A DNA stretch of 64,000 nt from Umezawaea sp049997955 (lineage in GTDB: Bacteria; Actinomycetota; Actinomycetes; Mycobacteriales; Pseudonocardiaceae), in the NCBI GenBank assembly GCA_049997955.1, contig JAEBDY010000024.1, positions 33,296 through 97,295 on the forward strand. Direction: 5' to 3'. Under the pieces are notes generated by a model that saw only the letters and a list, made by a program, of their open reading frames with translations, was not told the DNA's origin and ran no database searches. The number at the start of each line of letters is the position of its first letter. The stretch's first letter is position 1. Made by a program: the position numbers and the translations under genes. Shown here piece after piece: positions 42,978-52,040 of this stretch.

Positions 42978-42997
42978 TGGTGGGGGTAGCCCCACCA
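42978..42997. other. Short hairpin in the divergent ABC/DUF998 region
   Basis: TGGTGGGG (42978-42985) pairs with CCCCACCA (42990-42997). It lies in the 215-bp gap between the divergent ATPase and DUF998 genes. Operator or chance; nothing else is seen in the gap. Confidence 0.3.
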
Positions 42998-43076
42998 GGG
43001 TTCTCGGGGTGGCGTCAGGGTCCCCTCCGGGGAATTACCCATACCTGCGGAAACACATTTGCGCCAAGATTTGTTC

Positions 43077-43727
43077 ATGGCCGAGATTCAGGCAAAAAAG
43101 CGGGCGGTGCTCGCACCACTCGCTGTTGCGAGCCTGGTTCTGTCGTTGTTCCCGATTGTTTACCTGCACGTGGCGTCGGCGGGTCAGATTAGTCCCATCA
43201 GCCACACGATCAGCGACTACATCTTCGTCGCGAACGGGACCGGGCTGCTCGCGGTGACGGCGCTGTCGCTCGCGGCCGGTTCCGTCGTGCTGCTGATCGC
43301 CCTGTTCGGGGCGGGTCTGCCGCGTCGTGGGCCGATCACCGTGCTGGTGGGTCTGTGGGCGGCGGGCTTGACCGTGGCCACCTTGTTCCCCACCGACCCG
43401 TCCGGAACCCCCACCACCTTCTCCGGCGCCGTGCACCGCTACGCGGGCGCGGTGATGTTCGTGAGCCTGCCGCTGGCGGGTTTGCTCATTTCCCGGCGAT
43501 TCATCCCGAGTACCACTGTCCGTCGTCTCGCGTTGGCCAGTGGGATCACCAGTTTCCTATTTCTGCTCAGCCATGTTCCGGTTGTTTTTCCGGGAGACGG
43601 CGCACTGCTGCTGGGGTTGGCCGAACGAATCCTGTTCGCCGTCCTCTACGGCCTGCTGTTCGCACTGGCCGCCGCGATCGGGCGGGATACCGCGCCCCAG
43701 CGGCGCACGGGGGAGGTGACCGCGTGA
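43077..43727 (+). CDS. DUF998 membrane protein
   Basis: This 216-residue protein has about six hydrophobic helices. SHTISDYIFVANG near the first helix, LFPTDPSGTPTTFSGAVHRYAG in the middle (in part: LFPTDPSGTPTTFSG) and LAERILFAVLYGLLFAL at the end are typical of DUF998. Function unknown. ATG 43077; no strong ribosome site. The stop overlaps the start of the fusion gene (GTGA). Confidence 0.88.
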   Translation: MAEIQAKKRAVLAPLAVASLVLSLFPIVYLHVASAGQISPISHTISDYIFVANGTGLLAVTALSLAAGSVVLLIALFGAGLPRRGPITVLVGLWAAGLTVATLFPTDPSGTPTTFSGAVHRYAGAVMFVSLPLAGLLISRRFIPSTTVRRLALASGITSFLFLLSHVPVVFPGDGALLLGLAERILFAVLYGLLFALAAAIGRDTAPQRRTGEVTA

Positions 43728-45742
43728 CCGGCATCGCGATCCTGCTGGCCGTCGTGGGCGCCGCGTTCTTCGCCCTCGCCGCGCGGCTCCAGCACAGCGC
43801 CGTGTCCGCGGGCGACGGCGGACCCCGGCTCTCGGAGCTGCTGCGCCGTCCCCGCTGGCTCGGCGGGCTCGTCCTGCTCGTCGCGGGCGCCGGGGTGCAC
43901 GCCGTGGCGCTCGGCATGGCCCCGCTGACCGTCGTGCAGCCCGTCGGGGTGCTGGCGATCGGCATGACCGCGCTGCTGGACGGCCGCCGCAAGGCGCTGC
44001 CCGCCGTCGCGCTCACCACGTTCGGCGTCGGGGCGTTCGTGCTGCTCGCGGCGGGCAGCGCCACGGCCACGCAGGTCGCGCCCGAAGCGGAACTGCGGGC
44101 CGGGTTGCTCGTGCTCGGCCTGATCGCGGTGCCCGGCCTGCTGGGCGTGCTCAGCGGACGGCCGCACCTGCGGGCCCTGTCGTTCGGCGTCGCGGGCGGC
44201 GTGGCCTACGGCTACGTGTCCGTGCTCATGCGGGCCGTCTCCCAGGACGTCCAGCAGGGCGCGTTCGACCTCGCGTCCGCCGCGTCCGTGCTCGGCATCG
44301 TCGTCGCCCTGCTCGTCGGCGGCTGGTTCATCCAGCACGCCTACGCGGGCGGTCCCGCCCACCTCACCGTCGCGTGCCTCACCGTCGTCGACCCGCTGGT
44401 CGCCGTCGGCATCGGGGCCGGGCTGCTGGGGGAGTCCGCCCGCACCACCGGGTGGACCGCCCTGGCCCAGATCGCGTGCGCCGCGCTCGCCATCGGCGGC
44501 GTCTGCGTGCTCGCCCGTCGAGAACACACACCCACCAGATCGGAGAAGCTCGTGAGCAACGGACGCGCACTGCGGATCGTCATCGCGGCGGAAACCTTCC
44601 CCCCGGACGTCAACGGCGCCGCTCGGTTCGCGCACCGCCTGTCGGTCGGCCTCGCCGGTCGCGGCCACGACGTCCACGTCATCTGCGCCGACCCGGTGGG
44701 CCCGGCCAGGACCGAGATAGCCGACGGCATCACTGTGCACCGCCTGCGGTCGCGCCGCACACCGTTCTACCGCGGCTTCCGGGTGTGCCTGCCCTGGGAC
44801 GTGAAGGGCGAGGTCAGCGATCTGCTCGACCAGCTCGAACCCGACCTCGTGCACGTCCAGGCGCACTTCATGATCGGCCGCCAGGTGCTCCGCCAGGCCG
44901 CCGGGCGCGGCATCCCGACCGTGGCGACGAACCACTTCATGCCGGAGAACCTGTTCGGCCACGCGCACGTCCCCGGCTGGCTCCAGGCCGTCGCGTCGCG
45001 CTGGGCGTGGCGCGACCTGACCAAGGTGTACTCGGTAGCGGGCGCGGTGACCGCGCCGACGCCGCGCGCGGTGGAGCTGCTGCACGAGAAGGGCTTCCCG
45101 CGGCGCGCGGTCCCGGTGTCCTGCGGCATCGACATCGACCGGTACCGGCTGCGGGGGACCACTCGCACCGACAAGAAGCCCACGGTGCTGTTCGTCGGCA
45201 GGCTCGACGAGGAGAAGCGGGTCGACGAGCTGCTGCGGGCGCTCGCGCTGGTGCCGAGGCTGCACGCCGAGATCGTCGGCGACGGCTCGTGCCGCGCCGA
45301 GTGGGAGCTGCTCACCGCACACCTCGGCATCGCCGACCGGGTGCGGTTCCGCGGGTTCGTGGACGAGGAGGCGCTGCTGGACGCCTACGCGAACGCCGAC
45401 GTGTTCTGCATGCCCGGCGTCGCCGAACTCCAGAGCCTCGCGACCATGGAGGCCATGGCCGCGGGCAAGCCGGTCGTCGCGGCCGACGCGATGGCGCTGC
45501 CGCACCTGGTCCGCCCTGGCCGCAACGGCTGGCTGTTCCAGCCGGGTGACGTCCGAGGCCTGGCCGACCGCCTGCACGGCGTGCTGGCCGAGCCGTCGGT
45601 GACCGCCCGGATGGGCGCGGCCAGCAGCGAGCTGATCGCGCACCACGCCCTCGGCGGCACGCTCGACAAGTTCGAGGAGATCTACGCCGGACTGGTCGGG
45701 CTCCCGGTGCTCGCGCCGCCGGTCGTCGAACTGGCGGCCTGA
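43724..45742 (+). CDS. DMT-type transporter fused in frame to a GT4 glycosyltransferase
   Basis: This continuous 672-residue frame has two parts. Residues 1 to about 268 form nine to ten short hydrophobic helices of the drug/metabolite (EamA-like) transporter type. From about residue 280, RIVIAAETFPPDVNGAARF starts a complete GT4 glycosyltransferase with FVGRLDEEKRVDELLRAL and the retaining-enzyme motif VAELQSLATMEAMAAGKP. The linker contains no stop. A GTG at 44552 (residue 277) has GGAGAAG upstream, so the glycosyltransferase could also be made separately. The stop lies inside the converging patatin gene (61-bp overlap). Confidence 0.82.
   Translation: MTGIAILLAVVGAAFFALAARLQHSAVSAGDGGPRLSELLRRPRWLGGLVLLVAGAGVHAVALGMAPLTVVQPVGVLAIGMTALLDGRRKALPAVALTTFGVGAFVLLAAGSATATQVAPEAELRAGLLVLGLIAVPGLLGVLSGRPHLRALSFGVAGGVAYGYVSVLMRAVSQDVQQGAFDLASAASVLGIVVALLVGGWFIQHAYAGGPAHLTVACLTVVDPLVAVGIGAGLLGESARTTGWTALAQIACAALAIGGVCVLARREHTPTRSEKLVSNGRALRIVIAAETFPPDVNGAARFAHRLSVGLAGRGHDVHVICADPVGPARTEIADGITVHRLRSRRTPFYRGFRVCLPWDVKGEVSDLLDQLEPDLVHVQAHFMIGRQVLRQAAGRGIPTVATNHFMPENLFGHAHVPGWLQAVASRWAWRDLTKVYSVAGAVTAPTPRAVELLHEKGFPRRAVPVSCGIDIDRYRLRGTTRTDKKPTVLFVGRLDEEKRVDELLRALALVPRLHAEIVGDGSCRAEWELLTAHLGIADRVRFRGFVDEEALLDAYANADVFCMPGVAELQSLATMEAMAAGKPVVAADAMALPHLVRPGRNGWLFQPGDVRGLADRLHGVLAEPSVTARMGAASSELIAHHALGGTLDKFEEIYAGLVGLPVLAPPVVELAA
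44542..44554 (+). promoter_or_regulatory. Internal ribosome-binding site and GTG start inside the fusion gene
   Basis: GGAGAAG at 44542-44548 is followed 3 nt later by GTG (44552-44554), exactly where the glycosyltransferase domain would begin. This is the arrangement of two once-separate genes whose intervening stop has been lost. Confidence 0.55.
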
Positions 45743-48700
45743 TCCCCCTTGGCCCGGACGGCGTCGACGACGCGCAGGGCGGCGGGCTTCAGCACGAGCC
45801 TGCCGTCCTGCTGCTTGTCGACCAGGAACCGGTACAGCAGCGCGTAGCTCTCCAGCTTCACCCGAAGCGCGTCCGCGACGTCCGTGCCGTCCCGAGCCGG
45901 GTTCGCCTGCTGCACCAGCGTCTTCACGATGTCGCGGCGGGCCCGCATCGGCACCCACCAGCTCGTCACCAGGACCAGGACGAGACCGAACACCAGCGAC
46001 GTCGCGAGCACCGACTGCCAGCCGGTGAACCGGAGCCCGCCGAGCAGCAGCACGACGGCCACCAGCAGGAACCCGATGCCGTAGACGACCGCCCAGCCCG
46101 CGGTCGCGGCGGCGGGCGTCTCGGCGTTCTCGGTGTGCCACTCGCCGCCGCGCTTGCGCCACCGCTGCAACGACCGCCCGCCCGCCGTGGCGCACGCGGC
46201 GCCGATCGCGACCGCCACCACCGCGGCGCCCACGACGACCGGCCAGGTGAGCCAGCTCAGGTCGTACAGCTCGTAGTGGACGACGGCCCACACCGCGACG
46301 CCCACCGCGGCCACGGCGCCGACCCGCCACACCACCTTGCCGATCCGCTTGTAGGTGCGCTTGTCCTTCAGCACCGCGAACGGCGTGCGGATGGGCGCGG
46401 GCAGGCTGCCGATCACCAGCAGCGCCAGCACGAGCAGCGCGACGCCGCCCACGGCGACCATGCCGGTCGCGGCCTCGTCGCCGGTCTCCCCGGAGTTCAG
46501 CGCGGCCCGCATCCGGTCGACCGCGACGGCTCCCAACGGGATCACCGGGGAGAGCAGCACGAGTCCGTGCAGGAGGGTGCCGGAACGCAGTGCGGCGTAC
46601 CCGAAGGCGGCCATCAGCGTGCCGCCGCCCAGCGCCGCCGCCGGGCCGACGGCCCAGTTCGGCAGCAGGTTGAACAGCGCCAGCACGAGCAGCGCGCCAC
46701 CGATCGCGAAACCGAGGGAACCCAGGAACTGCGCCAGCTTCCCGCCCCTGGTGAGCCCGGTGATGGTCCAGTACGGCAGGAGCGCGGCCCCGCGCAGCAC
46801 CCTGGTCACCGGCTTCAGCGCGGCCAGTCCGGAGTTCTTGCTGTCCGCGACGGTCACCGCGACCGCCGCCGCGGTGGCGGCGGTGCGGATCATCTGGTCG
46901 CTGCCCGCCTCCTGCGAGATCGGCTCACGACCGATGCCCGCCTCGTCGAACGCGCGCAGCGCGGCGAGGCCGATCGCGGCGCTGCGCGTCCGCGCCGACT
47001 CGGTCTCGAAGTCCACCGGCCGCTCCAACCGCGCCAGCAGCGTCCCGTGCTCCTCGAGGAACAGCTCGCCGCGCGACCGCGGATCGCCGCCGTCCTTGCG
47101 GTCGGCCAGGATCGCGGCGCGCAGCGCGGGCAGCTCCTCGCAGACGATCCGCACGTGCAGACCCCACGCCGCCAGCTCCGCCATCGCGCTCGCCGTGGGC
47201 GGCAGGTCGCCGTCGAGGACGTCCTCGGCGTAGATCGCCGCGAGTTCCTTCTTCGCCGCCGCGATCGCGAGCGCCAGCTCCGGCGTCGAGCCGCCGAACA
47301 GCTCGTCCACCAGGTCGTCGACCTGGTCGTGCGCCCGCTGCCTCGCCCGTCCCGCGTCCTGCCGCCCGTCGGGCGTCGCGGCGGTGAGCACGTCCATCCG
47401 GCGCAGCCGCTGCGGGTCGAAGATGACCTTGCACAGCATCGTGGCGCCGTCGAGCCTGCCCCAGATCCAGTCGTTGACCCGCCACGACCGCTTGAGGAAC
47501 CCGGAGAACCGGCTCAGCGACGCGCCGCCCGCCTTGTCCTCGGCGGTGATGCTCCTGGTGGCGAACGCGTTGCGCGTCTGAAGGCTGATCTGCACCAGCT
47601 CCACGGCCTGGTCGACGCCGCCGCGCGCGTCGTCGGCGAGGCACGTGGTCGAGATCTCCAGCGCCATCAGCCGCGACAGCCACACCTCCGGGCCCGCGAC
47701 GAACCCGGCACGCGCCTCGCGTGGCGTCAGCTCCGTGGTCAGCAGCGCCCGCCACGGGGCCAGCCCGCCCAGCCGCAGCCGGTCCTCGTCGTCGATCAGC
47801 GCGAGGATCTTCTGCGCCTCGTCGACCAGCAGCCCGATCTCGACCACGGCCGCCCGCACGTTCGCGCCGATCGAGTCGACCTCGCCGAACGTCATCCGCT
47901 GGTCGTACACCCCGAGCCGCTCGCTCCAGTACGCCTGGTTGAGCGTCTCGGACAGCTCGCCGGTCCAGGTGACGTCGACCTGCTCGCGCAGCTGCCGCAA
48001 CCTCGCCCGCACCCGGTGCAGCCGGGTCCGCGCCTCGGCGACCAGCACGCACGCGCCGCGCAGCGGCCCCTCCTGCGTGTCCGGCACGACCCAGACCATC
48101 CGCTTGAGCAGGTCCATCGCGGACGACGCCACCGAGTCGGCCATCGTCACACCCCAGTGCCACCCGGTCGCGGCCAGCGCCGTCGGCAGGTGCCGCGACG
48201 GCACGTACGGCAGCATCCCGTTCTTCTTGCGCCACTCCCGCTGCGCCGACTCGGCCGCGGCGCGCACCCGTTCGAACGACCAGCCAGCCGAGTTCGACCC
48301 CTGCACCGCGAACTGCCGAGTGGTGACGTCCCGGGCCGCCAGCCTGATCCGCACGTCCTCGTAGTGGTCGTGCAGGGTGTCCGCCAGCTCGTAGGCCTTC
48401 TCCGCGACGGTCGTCGGCGCCTTGTGGTGGTTCGCCAGCCCACCCGCGAGCCGCTCCAGTAACGAGTTGCGGCCACCGCGCCGGGACGCGGCCAGCCGGT
48501 TGTGCTCCTCGATCTTCTCCACGTAGGTGCGGCTGCCCTGCCCGGACCACGCGCCCTGCACCTTCACGGCCGTGCCGACCGTGCTCGGCACCTCCTTGCG
48601 CACGTGCGCGGGCGGCTCGACCCCTTCGGGCTCGGCGTGCGGGAACACCAGCAGCATCACCCGCCGCACCGGCCCGTTCGCGGGCATCCGGTCGATGGCC

Positions 48701-49524
48701 TCCAGCGCCTCGCGCGTCGGCGTGTTCACCAGCACCCCACCGTCCACGGCGAACCGCGACCGGTCGGCGTCGCTGTGCCGGGCCCACGACGCCACGTCGC
48801 CCATGTCCGGCTTGGACGGCGTCTCCTGCCCGTTCACCGGGATGAACGACGGCTCGAACGCGATCGGGAACGACGCGGACGACCGCGCGGCCAACGCCAT
48901 CTGCAACACCCGCCGCGGCAGGTCCGCCGCGGCGAAGTCGTCCCGCCCGGTCGTCTCGTCCGACGGCGTGGCCCAGTCGTAGGCGTCCCGCCGGAACGAG
49001 AAGCTGCCCTGGTCGGCCACCTGCACGAGGGCCTGGCCGAGGTCGTCGTAGGTCACCTTCGGCACACCGCCGAGCAGGGTGGTCGTGATCCTCAGGTCCA
49101 CCGGCCGCTCCTCGGCCTTGGTGGGGGAGAAGTCCGTGGTGAGCCGCCCCAGCATCTCCTGGAGCCGGGGCAGGAAGAACTCGTCGCCGCGCAACAGCGA
49201 CACGGGCTGCCCCTGGAACGGCGTGCGCAACAACTGCTCCATGCGCCCCTGCTCGGCCCAGAGGTCCCGCAACCGCGTCAGGTCGGCGTTCTCGCTCACC
49301 TGGGAGATGGCGAGCGCGGCACCGTTGATCCCACCGGCGGAGGTACCGGTGATGACATCGGCGCGCGCCGTGCACCCGACCAACGACAACAGGTGCTGGT
49401 AGGTCGACCCCTGCCGGGTGAGCCGGTCGAGTTCGAGCACGACACCGCCCATCCAGACGGCAAGGCTGACGCCACCGTTGAGCACCACGGCGAACCGGAT
49501 CTGCTCCTGAGGTACCTCGGCCAT
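45682..49524 (-). CDS. Large patatin-like phospholipase (DUF3376 type) with C-terminal membrane domain
   Basis: This 1280-residue protein has an N-terminal patatin domain (1 to about 310): glycine-rich oxyanion loop NGGVSLAVWMGG, nucleophile GTSAGG (Ser62) and catalytic Asp261 in AVDGG. It is thus a potentially active lipid acyl hydrolase. A long helical middle (about 320-960) matches the TIGR03607/DUF3376 architecture. Eight to ten membrane helices lie between about 985 and 1220. ATG 49524 follows GAGGAGGGG. The role is unknown; membrane remodelling or defence have been proposed for relatives. The 3' end overlaps the converging fusion gene. Confidence 0.88.
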   Translation of the reverse strand: MAEVPQEQIRFAVVLNGGVSLAVWMGGVVLELDRLTRQGSTYQHLLSLVGCTARADVITGTSAGGINGAALAISQVSENADLTRLRDLWAEQGRMEQLLRTPFQGQPVSLLRGDEFFLPRLQEMLGRLTTDFSPTKAEERPVDLRITTTLLGGVPKVTYDDLGQALVQVADQGSFSFRRDAYDWATPSDETTGRDDFAAADLPRRVLQMALAARSSASFPIAFEPSFIPVNGQETPSKPDMGDVASWARHSDADRSRFAVDGGVLVNTPTREALEAIDRMPANGPVRRVMLLVFPHAEPEGVEPPAHVRKEVPSTVGTAVKVQGAWSGQGSRTYVEKIEEHNRLAASRRGGRNSLLERLAGGLANHHKAPTTVAEKAYELADTLHDHYEDVRIRLAARDVTTRQFAVQGSNSAGWSFERVRAAAESAQREWRKKNGMLPYVPSRHLPTALAATGWHWGVTMADSVASSAMDLLKRMVWVVPDTQEGPLRGACVLVAEARTRLHRVRARLRQLREQVDVTWTGELSETLNQAYWSERLGVYDQRMTFGEVDSIGANVRAAVVEIGLLVDEAQKILALIDDEDRLRLGGLAPWRALLTTELTPREARAGFVAGPEVWLSRLMALEISTTCLADDARGGVDQAVELVQISLQTRNAFATRSITAEDKAGGASLSRFSGFLKRSWRVNDWIWGRLDGATMLCKVIFDPQRLRRMDVLTAATPDGRQDAGRARQRAHDQVDDLVDELFGGSTPELALAIAAAKKELAAIYAEDVLDGDLPPTASAMAELAAWGLHVRIVCEELPALRAAILADRKDGGDPRSRGELFLEEHGTLLARLERPVDFETESARTRSAAIGLAALRAFDEAGIGREPISQEAGSDQMIRTAATAAAVAVTVADSKNSGLAALKPVTRVLRGAALLPYWTITGLTRGGKLAQFLGSLGFAIGGALLVLALFNLLPNWAVGPAAALGGGTLMAAFGYAALRSGTLLHGLVLLSPVIPLGAVAVDRMRAALNSGETGDEAATGMVAVGGVALLVLALLVIGSLPAPIRTPFAVLKDKRTYKRIGKVVWRVGAVAAVGVAVWAVVHYELYDLSWLTWPVVVGAAVVAVAIGAACATAGGRSLQRWRKRGGEWHTENAETPAAATAGWAVVYGIGFLLVAVVLLLGGLRFTGWQSVLATSLVFGLVLVLVTSWWVPMRARRDIVKTLVQQANPARDGTDVADALRVKLESYALLYRFLVDKQQDGRLVLKPAALRVVDAVRAKGDQAASSTTGGASTGSPTSPA

Positions 49525-49840
49525 GCGGGACCCCTCCTCGCACCGGAACAACGGAGCGATCTTGCCGGCAAACACCGGCTGAGGGCTGGATTTTGGCGTC
49601 ACGAATCGACTGACTCGCGTGGAGGTGCTCGCGGGGCGAAAGCCGCTCGGCCAGTGCGAAACGGCCCTCGGGCGCGGAAAGCCTTGGGTGCGCGGCGCAC
49701 GACGAGGGCTTGGGCACAGCGGCCGGGGACCAAGGTTTCCTCGGACATGGCGGGAAGCGCTTGGGCGAGGTGAAGGACGACAAGGGCGTCCTCCCAACGC
49801 GTGACCGCCTAGCCTCGACCAACCCAGCCCGCACTTCCCC
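49525..49840. other. Upstream region of the patatin gene without a recognisable gene
   Basis: The 316 bases before repeat copy C contain no convincing frame or family match. The patatin promoter should lie here; I see no confident hexamer pair. The remainder of the gap to mptB is repeat copies C and D. Confidence 0.4.
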
Positions 49841-49950
49841 CTGCCCCCGATCCGAAGCGCTCTCATGGCCCCTCCCGTTTGTCAAGGCATCTTTCCCGCC
49901 TTGACAAACGGGAGGGGCCATGGAGACAATTGGCGAGCGGGGGTGGGGTG
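49840..49950 (+). repeat. Dispersed hairpin element, copy C (perfect 25-bp stem)
   Basis: The stem 49864-49888 pairs perfectly with 49898-49922 around ATCTTTCCC. The inner arm is TTTGTCAAGGC; the outer arm CATGGCCCCTCCCG is found in no other copy. The flank GAGACAATTG follows at 49923-49932. The leader (CCGCACTTCCCCC, CCGATCC) is closest to copy A. The conserved 3' flank points toward copy D, which is inverted. Confidence 0.92.
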
Positions 49951-50027
49951 CCCGCAGTTTCCGGGCTCCGCGAAGTCTCGCCGGTGCTCTCTTTTACGGC
50001 CGGCTGCCGGTTCCGGCGTGGGGTTTG

Positions 50028-50335
50028 GGTTCCCCCCGAGGCGCAATTGTCTCCATGGTCGTCCGCTACGTGTCAAGGCGGGAAAGATGCCTTGACACGT
50101 AGCAAACGACCATGAGGGCGCTGGGGATCGGGGGCAGGGAGGGGTCTGGGGTCCCTTTGGGGTTGCGTGCTTCCGCCTGGGCTGAGGCCACCTGGTTGCG
50201 TGCTCTCGCCTGGGCTGAGAGCCACCTGGTTGCGTGCTTCCGCTGGGGGTGAGGGTGGTTGCTTGCGTGCTCTCGCCTGGGCTGAGGGGCGGCTGTTCGT
50301 GTGCTTCCGCCTGGGCTGAGGGTTACCCGTTCCAA
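50028..50335 (-). repeat. Dispersed hairpin element, copy D, inverted, with ~33-bp array
   Basis: On the reverse strand the element reads like copies B and E. The hairpin pairs 50054-50079 with 50089-50114 (24 of 26) around the complement of ATCTTTCCC, with outer arm CATGGTCGT. About five array units of 32-34 bp (TTGCGTGCTTCCGCCTGGGC, then TGAGG...) fill 50164-50331 up to the mptB stop. With copy C it forms a head-to-head pair spaced about 130 bp. Confidence 0.92.
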
Positions 50336-50339
50336 CCCC

Positions 50340-51944
50340 TCAGTCGTAGTGCCTGCTGCTCGGAAAAGGATCCCGGCGCATCAGCGGGTACAGCTGTTTC
50401 CTGGCGACGAGCACGCACAGCACGAACGTGATCACCGCTCCCGTGACCGCCTGCGGCACCACGTACGCGCGTCCGTCGAACGCCGAGCCGGTGGGCGGCA
50501 GGATGATCGCGATGAACGCGCTCGTCGTCATCGCGAACCCGCGGAACCTCTTCGCCACCACCGCCGTCGCGAGTGGGAGCGCCGCCCACAGCACGTACCA
50601 GGGCTGGAGCACCGGGCCGAGCACGAGCACCGCTCCCAGGCCCGCTCCCAGGCCGTTGACCGCCTTGATGCGGCCGCGGAAGCTCTTCCACAGCAACGTT
50701 CCCACGATCGCCACCGACACGGCCTGCCCGAGGATCCTCGCCAGTGCGATGGTGGCCTCGGTGTGGTTGCCCAGCGACAGCAGGATGCCGAGCCCGCCCG
50801 CCAGGTAGCCGAGCGCCGTGGGCGGGGACATCCAGCTCTTCACCGTCGTGGCCACGTTGAGGGTCGACGTCCAGCCGAACCCGTAACCGGTGCCCAGGCA
50901 CACGACGGCCGTCGCCACCGCCGCGACCACGGCCAGGAACCCCGCGACCCGCAGCAGGTCGGAGAACTTGCCGCCGAGTCTGCGCGCGACCATCACACCG
51001 AGGAAGCCGAGCGCGAGCATCGCCGGGATCTTCACCATCGCGCCCAGCACGATCGTGGTCGCGCCGAGCGTGATCCACAGCAGTTCCCCGCGCGTCACCG
51101 GTGGAGGTGGCGTCCCGCGTCTCGGCACCGGCATCTTCCGCATCGCCAGCTCCATGCCCACGAGCATCAGGCCGATCGCGAGGCCGTCGTTGTGGACGCC
51201 GATGACGATGTGGAACAGCACCAGCGGGTTCAGCGCGCCCAGCCAGAGCGCGCCGACCGGCGGGACGCCGAACCGGCGGGCCAGTCGGGGCAGCGCCCAG
51301 ACGATCATCCCCAGGCCGACCAGCGCGAGCAGCCGGTGCAGGAACACGCCGGGCAGCACGTGGTCGCCGGTGACCATCGCGATGATGCGGCCGCCCGCGA
51401 GGAACAGCGGGCCGTAGGGGGCCGGGGTCTCGCGCCAGATGTTCGGCACGTTCATGGTCAGCGGGTGCTCGACGCCCAGCGCCGTGGCGGGGCCGAACTC
51501 GTACGGGTCCTGGCCGCGCGCGGCGATCTCGCTCTGCGCGAGGTAGCTGTAGACGTCCCGGCTGAACATCGGGAGCACGAACACCAGCGGCATCGTCCAC
51601 ATGAGCAGCGTCCGGTCGAGCTGGCTGCGGGTGGCGAGCCGGATCCGTCCCGGCCGGACGAACCGCCCGAGCCACAGCCACGCCGAGACGACCATGAAGA
51701 TGCCCGTCCACACCATGCCCATGGCCACGCTGGGCATCCGCACGAACAGGCCGAGCACCGGCGTGCCGGGCAGCGGGCTGAACACCGGGGCCGCGCCCGC
51801 GCCGAGTGAGCCGACCACCATCAGCAGCGCGCCGACCGTGCCCCAGCGGCGGATGACGTCGAGCTGGCGGCGTTCGGGCGCGTCCAGCGAACCGGGTTCC
51901 GCCGTCGTCACGCCTTCGTTGGTGTCCACTCCGCCTGCCGCCAC
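50340..51944 (-). CDS. mptB: Polyprenol-phosphate-mannose-dependent alpha-1,6-mannosyltransferase, MptB family
   Basis: This 534-residue GT-C-fold membrane protein has about 12-13 helices. The acidic motif in the first loop (PMFSRDVYSYLAQSEIAARG; key Asp in SRDVYSY) and NPLVLFHIVIGVHNDGLAIGL match the MptB group, which extends the alpha-1,6-mannan backbone of lipomannan. Its place between the ABC transporter and sufR is as in M. tuberculosis (Rv1459c). Array units of copy D come within 10 bp of its stop. Divergent from sufR. Confidence 0.92.
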   Translation of the reverse strand: MAAGGVDTNEGVTTAEPGSLDAPERRQLDVIRRWGTVGALLMVVGSLGAGAAPVFSPLPGTPVLGLFVRMPSVAMGMVWTGIFMVVSAWLWLGRFVRPGRIRLATRSQLDRTLLMWTMPLVFVLPMFSRDVYSYLAQSEIAARGQDPYEFGPATALGVEHPLTMNVPNIWRETPAPYGPLFLAGGRIIAMVTGDHVLPGVFLHRLLALVGLGMIVWALPRLARRFGVPPVGALWLGALNPLVLFHIVIGVHNDGLAIGLMLVGMELAMRKMPVPRRGTPPPPVTRGELLWITLGATTIVLGAMVKIPAMLALGFLGVMVARRLGGKFSDLLRVAGFLAVVAAVATAVVCLGTGYGFGWTSTLNVATTVKSWMSPPTALGYLAGGLGILLSLGNHTEATIALARILGQAVSVAIVGTLLWKSFRGRIKAVNGLGAGLGAVLVLGPVLQPWYVLWAALPLATAVVAKRFRGFAMTTSAFIAIILPPTGSAFDGRAYVVPQAVTGAVITFVLCVLVARKQLYPLMRRDPFPSSRHYD

Positions 51945-51971
51945 GTCGAGAGGGTAGCGACCAGGCCTGAC

Positions 51972-51989
51972 GGGTGAGTCGGGTCACCC
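51972..51989. promoter_or_regulatory. Inverted repeat in the mptB-sufR divergent region
   Basis: GGGTGA (51972-51977) and TCACCC (51984-51989) flank a 6-bp centre, 28 bp upstream of mptB. Possible operator; no regulator can be named. Confidence 0.35.
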
Positions 51990-52018
51990 GACGGGGGCGG
52001 ATCTTTGCGGCGGCCGGC

Positions 52019-52040
52019 TAAATAAGCAACACTGGTGTTG
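52019..52040 (+). promoter_or_regulatory. SufR operator overlapping the -10 region and start of sufR
   Basis: CAACACTGGTGTTG (52027-52040) has the CAAC-N6-GTTG form described for cyanobacterial SufR binding sites. Its last base is the first base of the sufR GTG. A TAAATA hexamer (52019-52024) just upstream suggests a start of transcription within the palindrome and a leaderless or nearly leaderless mRNA. No Shine-Dalgarno sequence is present. Confidence 0.7.

Noticed and set aside
50164..50331. CRISPR array
   Set aside because: Units of 32-34 bp follow each other directly without unique spacers, units are degenerate, and no cas genes are present.
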